The translations under genes and the position numbers were made by a program. Below the pieces are notes generated by a model that saw only the letters and a list, made by a program, of their open reading frames with translations, searched no databases and was not told the DNA's origin. Source: JBBEBE01 sp040882505 (GTDB lineage: Bacteria > Bacteroidota > Rhodothermia > Balneolales > Balneolaceae). From it: a stretch of DNA of 64,000 nucleotides. Below, piece by piece: positions 9,703 through 16,255 of this stretch. The DNA lies in the NCBI GenBank assembly GCA_040882505.1, contig JBBEBE010000005.1:454642-518641 (forward strand), given 5' to 3'. The stretch's first letter is position 1. Each line of letters opens with the position of its first letter.

Positions 9703-10080
9703 CTATTCGAGGATGTGGTCGTCCCGGATGAGTAACAGTATGGCCGAGTGGGGGACAATCAGAAACTTTTCATTTTCGAATTCAATCTCGTGCGCCTGGG
9801 TTTTGAGATAGATGGCCAGATCTCCCTCTTGTGCCTGCATGCCGGTAAATTTGGGTTCCGGCCGCTCCTGCATCCAGGGTTCCTCGTCACTTGCTGCCGG
9901 GATGGTGTATCCGGGACCGGTTTTAATGATGTACCCGCTCTGTACCGCCTCTTTCTCCTGTACGGTGGCCGGAAGGACCAATCCGCTTTTGGTTCGGGAC
10001 TCCATGTCTCTCGGTTTGATCAATACACGGTCACCGACGACAATGAATTTTTCTACAGAGTTCAAATAGTCTTGAATCAT
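9703..10080 (-). CDS. GroES-fold (Cpn10-like) protein
   Basis: 125 residues. The start of the Cpn10 fold is visible in FIVVGDRVLIKPRDMESRTKSG (about residues 12-33; key pattern DRVLIKP with TKSGLVLP following). The middle has GYIIKTGPGY, and the end FLIVPHSAILLLI resembles the final GroES strand. At 125 residues it is longer than a GroES of about 95, with an acidic insertion around residues 62-80 (ASDEEPWMQERPEP). No groEL is adjacent. It may be a divergent co-chaperonin paralogue of the kind seen in Bacteroidota rather than the main GroES. It converges on tamB with only 2 nt between the two stop codons, and no terminator is visible between them. Confidence 0.7.
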   Translation of the reverse strand: MIQDYLNSVEKFIVVGDRVLIKPRDMESRTKSGLVLPATVQEKEAVQSGYIIKTGPGYTIPAASDEEPWMQERPEPKFTGMQAQEGDLAIYLKTQAHEIEFENEKFLIVPHSAILLLIRDDHILE

Positions 10081-10166
10081 TGTGAGAATCGTTCTCGGGT
10101 TTAAAATCTATGACGTGGGTAGCACCGATTCAGTCGGGTGGGGAAGATATGGATTTTGACAGAGTA

Positions 10167-10199
10167 GTTGTTCCTTGAATTGGAAAAGCCCTATATTTG
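10167..10199 (+). promoter_or_regulatory. Bacteroidota-type promoter of tRNA-Leu
   Basis: GTTG at 10167-10170 and TATATTTG at 10192-10199 (a perfect TAnnTTTG box) are separated by 21 nt. The tRNA begins 38 nt after the -7 box. The sequence and position match the promoter form recognised by the primary sigma factor of Bacteroidota. Confidence 0.55.
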
Positions 10200-10236
10200 G
10201 TGCTCTCGATTCCCCGGAGTATTCCGGACGAATGAT

Positions 10237-10320
10237 GCCCTGGTGGCGGAATTGGTAGACGCGCTGTCTTGAGGGGGCAGTGATCGCAAGGTCGTGCTGG
10301 TTCGACTCCAGTCCAGGGCA
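10237..10320 (+). tRNA. tRNA-Leu (anticodon GAG)
   Basis: 84 nt folding as a class II tRNA with a long variable arm. Acceptor arms are GCCCTGG and CCAGGGC with A as discriminator; the D-loop contains TTGGTAGAC; the anticodon stem-loop is CTGTC-TTGAGGG-GGCAG, which puts GAG at positions 34-36; the T-loop is TTCGACTC. The 3' CCA is not encoded. It reads CUC and CUU codons. A strong intrinsic terminator follows immediately. Confidence 0.95.
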
Positions 10321-10322
10321 CT

Positions 10323-10359
10323 AAAAACCCTGCAAGTCATTGGCTTGCAGGGTTTTTTT
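10323..10359 (+). terminator. Intrinsic terminator after tRNA-Leu
   Basis: A near-perfect stem, AACCCTGCAAG and CTTGCAGGGTT, closes a short loop and is followed by a run of seven T. It starts within a few bases of the tRNA 3' end. The A-run on the other side could make it work for the opposite strand too, for the convergent gene at 10398-12233. Confidence 0.9.
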
Positions 10360-10397
10360 ATTGTATCGATTAAACGTTGTCAAGCGGTCGGCTCATC

Positions 10398-12233
10398 TCA
10401 TTCAAATCCCGGTACGATGGGCAGGGTGATATGGCTCGGATTCGAGCTGCCGAAGTGAATGGTTTGGTTGGCAACACGGACCTCGTTGCTGCTGCCCAGA
10501 GGTGCACCCGTATTCAGGTTGCGGTCAAACTGCGGAAAATTGCTCGACGTAATGGAAACGCGAATGCGGTGTCCCGGTTTGAATACATTGGCTGTACCGG
10601 TCATTTCGATGTCGAACTCGTAGACCTGGTTGGGCGTGAGCAGGTGAATCTCCTCCAATCCTTGGTGGAATTTGGCTCTCAGCATCCCCTCGGCAACCGG
10701 AAACGAGGTTCCGTCCGGATGGACATCGACCAGTTTTACCATCCAATCGGTGTCCCGTCCGTCCGTGGCAGCATGCAGCTTCATACGGACAGGGCCGGCG
10801 ATGGTGACCTCCTCGGTCAGAAAGTCACTGGTGTAGACCAGAAGATCTTCTCTCCGCTCAAGCGGACGCTGGTCTCTCGGACCGGCAACGGTCGGAACGC
10901 CACAACAGTTGTTCCCACCCAGGGTTGGAACGGGGTTGTCCGGATCGTAGCGGTAGTGATCCGTACCACTACTGGAAGGGCGATCAAAGGTGAGTCTGCC
11001 ATCTCCCCGAACCGAGTTGGCACCCCGGTTACTCGAGAGGTAGAGGTTTCGATACTCCGTACCGGGGATCGGATAGTCATCTTCGCCCCGCCACTGGTTC
11101 ACGCCCATATAGAAGAGTTGGACCGGCTTCTCCTCGCCCACGCCGTTTTCGATCCCTTTCAGATGGTAGTCGTAGAATCGGAGCTCCTCTTCGAACTGAT
11201 CCACGTAGGCGACCGGAGTAAAGTCAAAATCCCCGACCTGTTGCGAAGCTCCATGCCCCCACGGCCCGATTCGTAATCGAGCGCCGTTCCGAGCCGATTG
11301 CGTGGCCCCATCGTTTCGCATCCCGATGTACCCGTTGATGGTTCCCATGACGAAGATGTCGAACCAACCGCCAAAGCTGTAGGCGGGTACCGTCATCTGG
11401 TCGAACCGGTTCTCGTCATTGATCTCCTGCCAGTAGTCGTTGAGCCCCTCATTATCGACCCAGTCGCGGTAGTGACTCACTTCATATCCGGCGCTGTGAA
11501 GATCCATTTCGCGCACCGGCAGCTGCATCAGGATGTTCTCGTACTTCAGCTCCTCGGGGGTGTACTCTTCGGTATGCCAGAACTGCGGAAGCATGATCCG
11601 GTTGGGCATGCGAACCACTCCCCACCCATAGTTGAATGCCAGTCGGTAGGCTCCACCCATCGTGATCCAGTTGGAATAGAGGTTGGTAGAGGCAACGGCA
11701 GGAAAGATGGCGACCAACGAGGGCGGGGCTTGGGATGCTGCGGCCCACTGATTGTGCCCCAGATAGCTGCCCCCCTGCATGGCGACATCCCCGTTGGACC
11801 AGGATTGTGCTGCGGCCCACTCGATGGAGTCGTACCCATCCACGGCTTCGTCCCGAAAGGGTTCCCACTCTCCCTCGCTCTCGTATCGGCCTCGAATGTC
11901 CATGAAGACCGCGGCATACCCGTTCTGTGCAAACTTGATGAATCGCTCGTGGCTCCCGGATCGCTGAACACCGTAGGGGGTTCGGGAGACGATCGTTGGA
12001 TATTCCCCCGGTTCGGCAGGAAGATAGACGTCGGCATAGAGGATGGTTCCGTCGCGCATCTCGACCGGCTGATGACGGAGGATGCGGATTTCGTGACGCT
12101 CAACCGGGTCGGTGATTTCGGCATGGGAAGCTAGAGTCGTGGCTTCGGAGTGTTCAGGATTCAGAGTTCCGGAAGCGGTTTCAGAGATGCCGACATTCGA
12201 AAAGATCCAGAGTAGAAGCAGAAGAAGTTTCAT
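10398..12233 (-). CDS. CocE/NonD family hydrolase (X-Pro dipeptidyl-peptidase S15-like)
   Basis: 611 residues with an N-terminal signal peptide (MKLLLLLLWIFSNVGIS), so the enzyme is exported. The alpha/beta-hydrolase part has the pattern VEMRDGTILYADVYLP (about 57-72), YGVQRSG and the nucleophile elbow QGGSYLGH with Ser156. Further on, VPAYSFGGWFDIF and the His segment RIGPWGHG (about 320) complete the acid and histidine regions. The C-terminal half (about 400-611) is the jelly-roll X-Pro dipeptidyl-peptidase C-terminal domain. The family includes cocaine esterase, glutaryl-7-ACA acylase and Xaa-Pro dipeptidyl-peptidase; the substrate cannot be read from the sequence. It faces the amidohydrolase gene at 12463 divergently, across a 229-nt intergenic region that contains an operator-like palindrome. 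Confidence 0.88.
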   Translation of the reverse strand: MKLLLLLLWIFSNVGISETASGTLNPEHSEATTLASHAEITDPVERHEIRILRHQPVEMRDGTILYADVYLPAEPGEYPTIVSRTPYGVQRSGSHERFIKFAQNGYAAVFMDIRGRYESEGEWEPFRDEAVDGYDSIEWAAAQSWSNGDVAMQGGSYLGHNQWAAASQAPPSLVAIFPAVASTNLYSNWITMGGAYRLAFNYGWGVVRMPNRIMLPQFWHTEEYTPEELKYENILMQLPVREMDLHSAGYEVSHYRDWVDNEGLNDYWQEINDENRFDQMTVPAYSFGGWFDIFVMGTINGYIGMRNDGATQSARNGARLRIGPWGHGASQQVGDFDFTPVAYVDQFEEELRFYDYHLKGIENGVGEEKPVQLFYMGVNQWRGEDDYPIPGTEYRNLYLSSNRGANSVRGDGRLTFDRPSSSGTDHYRYDPDNPVPTLGGNNCCGVPTVAGPRDQRPLERREDLLVYTSDFLTEEVTIAGPVRMKLHAATDGRDTDWMVKLVDVHPDGTSFPVAEGMLRAKFHQGLEEIHLLTPNQVYEFDIEMTGTANVFKPGHRIRVSITSSNFPQFDRNLNTGAPLGSSNEVRVANQTIHFGSSNPSHITLPIVPGFE

Positions 12234-12315
12234 AGGGGGGAGGGCTGGGTAAAGGGTTACCGGGAAAGAGTATAAAAAGAGGAGATAAAAACAAAATCGG
12301 GCCTGCCGGAAGACG

Positions 12316-12330
12316 TGTACGACGTGTACA
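12316..12330. promoter_or_regulatory. Operator-like palindrome TGTAC-N5-GTACA
   Basis: Perfect 5-bp arms TGTAC and GTACA around a 5-nt centre, lying between two divergent hydrolase genes. It overlaps a tandem direct repeat of GACGTGTAC (12312-12329). Such symmetry is typical of a dimeric repressor or activator site, but no regulator gene is adjacent. I see nothing else clear in the rest of 12234-12462. Confidence 0.3.
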
Positions 12331-12462
12331 TCCGCAGCATTTGTGACCGGGTTGCGTTCAGGGATAGTTCATCCAAAAACATCCATATCGACTTCAGTTG
12401 GCAGTTTCGGGAGTTTTCTTTAAGATGCGTGGGCAGACCCTGTATAACCAACCCTCTTTCTT

Positions 12463-13698
12463 ATGAAACGATCTGGTCACTGGATTCTCCTCGCACTTTT
12501 TCTCCCACTGTTGTTGGTTACGCCCGGAATGGCCCAACAGATGGACATGCTTCTCAAAGGGGGGCATGTCATGGATCCCAAAAACGGAATTGACGAAGTC
12601 ATGGATGTCGGAATTACGGATGGCATCATTTCTCACGTTGCTTCAAATCTTTCGGAATCGAATGCCGAACAGGTGATTGATGTCAGTGGCCATCTGGTCA
12701 CACCCGGAATCATCGATTTGCACGGACACCTTTCACCGATTGCCGACCCGCCGGACGGGTTTACATTTCGGGCGGGTGTGACCACCATGATCGATGCCGG
12801 TACCTTCGGGTGGCGGAATTTGGCTCTTGCCAAGGAGCAGGTGGATGCAGCAGAGACGCGTGTGCTGTTAATCCTCTCCATTACCGGAAACAAAGGATCG
12901 GACGAGGGAGACCACTCCAGCAGCCTGCTGGTTCAGGATTACACCGACTACAACCCGGAGATGACGGCCGCCCAGATTTTGGACAATGAGGATCTGATCG
13001 TCGGAATCAAAGTCTGGAAATCTCCGGACTTTACGGGCATTGAGCGGGCTGTCGAAGCCGGGGAGCTTGCCGATGTTCCGGTCATGATCGATTTCGGAGG
13101 GAATGATCCTCCGCTCTCCCTCTCCAAACTTCTCTTGGAGACCTTTCGGCCAGGCGATATCTATACGCACGCCTATGCCTACCACCCTTGGAGTCGGGAG
13201 TCGATTGTGGACGAGAATTACCGAATCAAATCCTATGTGCAGGAGGCGAGGGATCGTGGAATTATCTTTGATGTTGGCCACGGAGGTGGGGCGTTCAGTT
13301 TTGAAGCGGCTGTTCCAGCCATGGAGCAGGGATTTTATCCCGATGTGATCAGTACCGATCTCCACTTGAACTCCATGAATGACGGAGCGAAAGAGATGGC
13401 CAATATGATGTCCAAGTTTCTGGCCATGGGAATGCCTCTCACGGAAGTGATCGAGGCGTCCACCTGGAAGCCGGCTCAGGTGATTCAGCGTGAAGAGTTC
13501 GGACATCTGACGGTCGGTGCACCGGCTGATGTGGCGGTGTTCAACGTTCGGGAGGGTGATTTCGGCTTTTTGGATGTGCGCAACATCCGCTACCCGGGAG
13601 ACCGGCTACTGGAAGCGGAGTTGACGCTTTTGGAAGGGCGGGTCATGTGGGACCGGAACGGCATGGCTGGACAAGCTTTCGAGCATCCCGCACAATAA
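12463..13698 (+). CDS. Amidohydrolase/deacetylase family metallohydrolase, exported
   Basis: 411 residues with a signal peptide (about 1-25, ending PGMAQ). The mature part begins with the strand pattern DMLLKGGHVMDPKNGI, typical of dihydroorotase-like amidohydrolases. Metal ligands expected for a binuclear subtype I site are visible: HxH in IIDLHGHL (His87, His89), a candidate carboxylated lysine in GIKVWKS (Lys183), a histidine in YTHAYAYH (about 236), another in VGHGGG (about 273) and an aspartate in STDLH (about 299). The C-terminal segment TVGAPADVAVFNVREG is the usual closing strand. The pattern fits the deacetylase / D-amino-acylase-like group; substrate unknown. The exported location suggests it acts on an external amide together with, or in parallel to, the divergent CocE-type hydrolase. 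Confidence 0.88.
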   Translation: MKRSGHWILLALFLPLLLVTPGMAQQMDMLLKGGHVMDPKNGIDEVMDVGITDGIISHVASNLSESNAEQVIDVSGHLVTPGIIDLHGHLSPIADPPDGFTFRAGVTTMIDAGTFGWRNLALAKEQVDAAETRVLLILSITGNKGSDEGDHSSSLLVQDYTDYNPEMTAAQILDNEDLIVGIKVWKSPDFTGIERAVEAGELADVPVMIDFGGNDPPLSLSKLLLETFRPGDIYTHAYAYHPWSRESIVDENYRIKSYVQEARDRGIIFDVGHGGGAFSFEAAVPAMEQGFYPDVISTDLHLNSMNDGAKEMANMMSKFLAMGMPLTEVIEASTWKPAQVIQREEFGHLTVGAPADVAVFNVREGDFGFLDVRNIRYPGDRLLEAELTLLEGRVMWDRNGMAGQAFEHPAQ

Positions 13699-13789
13699 AC
13701 GAGTGAGGACTGTTTTCGGTGTTGGAGGGTGCCTGTGCCTTCCACCCACGCGATTATCTTTCGAAACGAGTAGAATTGAGGAGAGTACC

Positions 13790-14335
13790 ATGTGTAGAAC
13801 GACGATAACCCTTGCAGCCCTGTTCCTGTTTCTCATAACCATTGCACCTGGATTGCATGCGCAGCAGAGAGGAAATGACAGTCCTCGTGTGAGCCCAAAC
13901 GCTGCTGTCGAACAGACGGTCGGAACAACAGAGATCCGTGTAACCTACGGCCGGCCTTCGGTCAATGGGCGGGATATCTTCTCTTCAAATGGATTGGTTC
14001 CGTACGGAAATGTCTGGAGAACCGGTGCCAATGAAACGACCAACATAACGGTATCAGGACCCATCGAGATTGCGGGAGAGTCTCTGCCTGCAGGAACATG
14101 GTCGCTCTACACGGTTCCCGGTCCTTCGCAGTGGTCCGTGATCCTGAACGAAAAGCTCTCTTGGGGGACTCAGTATGATGAATCACAAGATCTCTTCCGT
14201 GCAGCGGTATCGATTGAGAGTGCCGATCATCAGGAACAGTTTCTGATTGCATTCGAAGAGGTGAGCCATTCATCAGCGACCCTTGTTCTGCATTGGGCAG
14301 GTGTACGCGTACCGATCCCGGTTACTGTTCCGTAG
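13790..14335 (+). CDS. DUF2911 domain-containing exported protein
   Basis: The frame is open from 13703, but the ATG at 13790 is preferred: it has a good ribosome-binding site (TTGAGGAGAG, then ATG) and begins a signal peptide (MCRTTITLAALFLFLITI, ending LHAQ). The protein has 181 residues. The body shows the DUF2911 pattern: VEQTVGTTEIRVTYGRPSV, VPYGNVWRTGANETT, LPAGTWSLYTVP and WSVILN. The domain is common in Bacteroidota and has no established function. It is followed 32 nt later by the end of a convergent gene. Confidence 0.88.
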   Translation: MCRTTITLAALFLFLITIAPGLHAQQRGNDSPRVSPNAAVEQTVGTTEIRVTYGRPSVNGRDIFSSNGLVPYGNVWRTGANETTNITVSGPIEIAGESLPAGTWSLYTVPGPSQWSVILNEKLSWGTQYDESQDLFRAAVSIESADHQEQFLIAFEEVSHSSATLVLHWAGVRVPIPVTVP

Positions 14336-14353
14336 GGATCGAACAGAAATGCC

Positions 14354-14380
14354 GACCCCGGGATTCTCTAGTCCCGGGTC
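14354..14380. terminator. Symmetric hairpin between convergent genes
   Basis: GACCCCGGGA and TCCCGGGTC form a strong stem around a loop of about seven bases. It lies 18 nt after the DUF2911 stop and overlaps the last codons and stop codon of the convergent lipoprotein gene at 14368. There is no clear T-run on either side, so it may act as a weak bidirectional terminator or as a 3'-end stabiliser. Confidence 0.4.
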
Positions 14381-14850
14381 GTGATCACAACGACTCCAAA
14401 CATTCCGCGTTCCCCATAGCGTTGTTGTGCAAATCCGGGCGAGAGAACCTCGATTCGTTCCACATTGTACATGTTGATCATCGATGCGGTGTGATCGTAG
14501 GATTGACCAACCGGGGTGTTGTTGATCACAAAAAGGACCAAGTCTGGTTGTGAAATCGATTGATGGCCCCGCATTCGAACATCATAGCCGGAAGAGCGAT
14601 TCATGATGTTCAGGGACGGAAATTGTCGCAAATGATCAATCAATGGACGATTCGGATCAATCTCGAGACCGGTTCGGGCTCTCTCCTTCTCTCTGAGTTG
14701 TTGCTCCGCAATCTCCTGTATGGTGGTTTGACGGTCCACTTCTCCAGAAGTTGCAACGGAATCTTGAGGGGCTGCCGTTTCGGTCGATTTGCATCCACCC
14801 GCCAACAGTAGCGACAGCAGCATTGACGTGAGTGTGAGTCGTGTAATCAT
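14368..14850 (-). CDS. TonB-receptor plug-only lipoprotein (copy 1)
   Basis: 160 residues from the ATG at 14850, chosen because AGGAGG sits 6 nt upstream and the following residues form a lipoprotein signal (MITRLTLTSMLLSLLLAGGC, Cys about 20). After a Glu/Arg-rich linker (about 50-70) comes a segment that looks like a TonB-dependent receptor plug: IDHLRQFPSLNIM, DVRMRGHQSI, LVLFVINNTPVG, YNVERIEVLSPG and GMFGVVVITT. There is no beta-barrel after the plug; the stop codon follows directly. A paralogue lies 149 nt upstream. Function unknown. The plug fold may serve in protein-protein contact at the outer membrane, or in a SusC-like signalling or assembly role; that is inference. Confidence 0.8.
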   Translation of the reverse strand: MITRLTLTSMLLSLLLAGGCKSTETAAPQDSVATSGEVDRQTTIQEIAEQQLREKERARTGLEIDPNRPLIDHLRQFPSLNIMNRSSGYDVRMRGHQSISQPDLVLFVINNTPVGQSYDHTASMINMYNVERIEVLSPGFAQQRYGERGMFGVVVITTRD

Positions 14851-14999
14851 GACGAACCTCCTGTGGCTGAACACGGTCGGAAAATCGTCCATCCCCGCAA
14901 CGTGCGTTTCGGGGGCATGGTGTCGGGGAAAGGCGATGGTCTACAAACGAATTCTACTCAATCTCTCTCTAAAAAACAATCTCTCGGGGGTGTTGAACC

Positions 15000-15401
15000 C
15001 TATTTTGTGGTGATGACGACGGCCCCGAACGCTCCCCGATCTCCGTAAATCGGCTGAGCCCGTGAACCGGGCAGTACCTCGATCTGTTCCACATTGTACA
15101 TGTTGATCATGGCGTTGGCGTCTTCATAATTTCCGGCCGGTGTGCGATTGACCACAAACAGCACGCGATTGGATTGCCTTATCGATTGCGATCCGCGCAT
15201 CTGGACTTCGTAACTTCCTCCCCGATCAAAGACGCGAAGGGAGGGAAACTGACGCAGATGGTCGACGAGTGTACGATTCGGGTCAATATCGACACCTGCT
15301 CGAATTCGGTCCGAGCTGGACATGTCCGCCATTTTGCAACTACTCGCAAGGAGAGTGAAAACAATCAGGAGAAGGAAAAGAGGAGAGAATAATCGGTTCA
15401 T
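15000..15401 (-). CDS. TonB-receptor plug-only lipoprotein (copy 2)
   Basis: 133 residues from the ATG at 15401, where the lipoprotein signal starts (MNRLFSPLFLLLIVFTLLASSC, Cys about 22). The frame extends upstream to 15518 but that part has no secretion signal and no family pattern. The mature part repeats the plug of the neighbouring gene almost block by block: DPNRTLVDHLRQFPSL, VQMRGSQSI, RVLFVVNRTPAG, MINMYNVEQIEVLPG and GAFGAVVITTK. The long charged linker of copy 1 is missing. The two genes are a tandem duplication on the same strand, 149 nt apart. No barrel is encoded. Confidence 0.8.
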   Translation of the reverse strand: MNRLFSPLFLLLIVFTLLASSCKMADMSSSDRIRAGVDIDPNRTLVDHLRQFPSLRVFDRGGSYEVQMRGSQSIRQSNRVLFVVNRTPAGNYEDANAMINMYNVEQIEVLPGSRAQPIYGDRGAFGAVVITTK

Positions 15402-15630
15402 GGAGATTCTCGGTTTCGTGTTGCCTTCCATGCGAGTATTGGTTTTTCCAATCGGTCTATTCAAACGAAAGGACTCGAGCCTTGAAGGCATTTCTGTGAA
15501 CATTATACAAAGTTTCAAACTGGAATTCAGTGGAACATCCGATTAAATGTTGTAAATCTCTTGTACGGGCACGAAGATCCTGCATATTCGGTTATGAATA
15601 ATGTGAAGTTCCACCGAACTGGAGGAGAAG

Positions 15631-16254
15631 ATGAACTTGATTTGGATCTGGACAACCCTTTGGATGATCGCCATGACACAACCCGAACCAAGCCAACCCG
15701 ATACGAATGACCGACTGGAACAGGCAACACTGGGAGCAGGATGTTTCTGGTGTGTTGAAGCGGTCTTTCAGCGTGTACAGGGAGTGGTCGCTGTCGAGGC
15801 CGGATTCACGGGAGGGGATCTGGAGAATCCGACGTACCGGCAGGTTGTGTCGGGTCGAACCGGTCACGCCGAAGTGGCGCGTGTCACGTTTGATCCCGAG
15901 CGAATCTCGTTTGAAGAGATTCTGGAGGTCTTTTGGCATACGCACAATCCGACCACGCTTAATCGGCAGGGAGCCGATGTCGGAACGCAGTATCGTTCCG
16001 CGATTTTCTATCATGACGAGGAGCAGCGTCGTATCGCGGAAACATCGTTGAATCGGACGGAGGCTTCCGACCTTTGGGAAGATCCGATTGTAACGGAAAT
16101 TACTCCGCTCGACGAGTATTATCGGGCAGAGAATTACCATCAGGACTACTTCAACAATAATCCGAATGCGGGATATTGCCAGGTGGTGATCGCCCCGAAA
16201 TTGAAGAAGCTCCGGGACGATTTCCCACAATTCTGGCAGGAATCGATCGAGTAA
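15631..16254 (+). CDS. msrA: Peptide-methionine (S)-S-oxide reductase
   Basis: 207 residues. MsrA repairs the S epimer of methionine sulfoxide in proteins. The active-site motif GCFWC is at residues 37-41, with the catalytic Cys38. Other family blocks are VEAGFTGG, NPTYRQVVSGRTGHAE, FWHTHNPTTLNRQGADVGTQYRSAIFYH and the C-terminal YYRAENYHQDYF. The ATG at 15631 follows a strong GGAGGAG site at 8 nt, so the N-terminal extension MNLIWIWTTLWMIAM is probably translated; it is hydrophobic and may direct export or membrane anchoring, although no clear cleavage site is seen. No MsrB domain is fused. The stop is 1 nt from the end of the convergent receptor gene. Confidence 0.93.
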   Translation: MNLIWIWTTLWMIAMTQPEPSQPDTNDRLEQATLGAGCFWCVEAVFQRVQGVVAVEAGFTGGDLENPTYRQVVSGRTGHAEVARVTFDPERISFEEILEVFWHTHNPTTLNRQGADVGTQYRSAIFYHDEEQRRIAETSLNRTEASDLWEDPIVTEITPLDEYYRAENYHQDYFNNNPNAGYCQVVIAPKLKKLRDDFPQFWQESIE

Positions 16255-16255
16255 G

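Noticed and set aside
11298..12134. 278-residue plus-strand open frame opposite the CocE-type hydrolase
   Set aside because: Antisense shadow of a gene with clear S15-type motifs.
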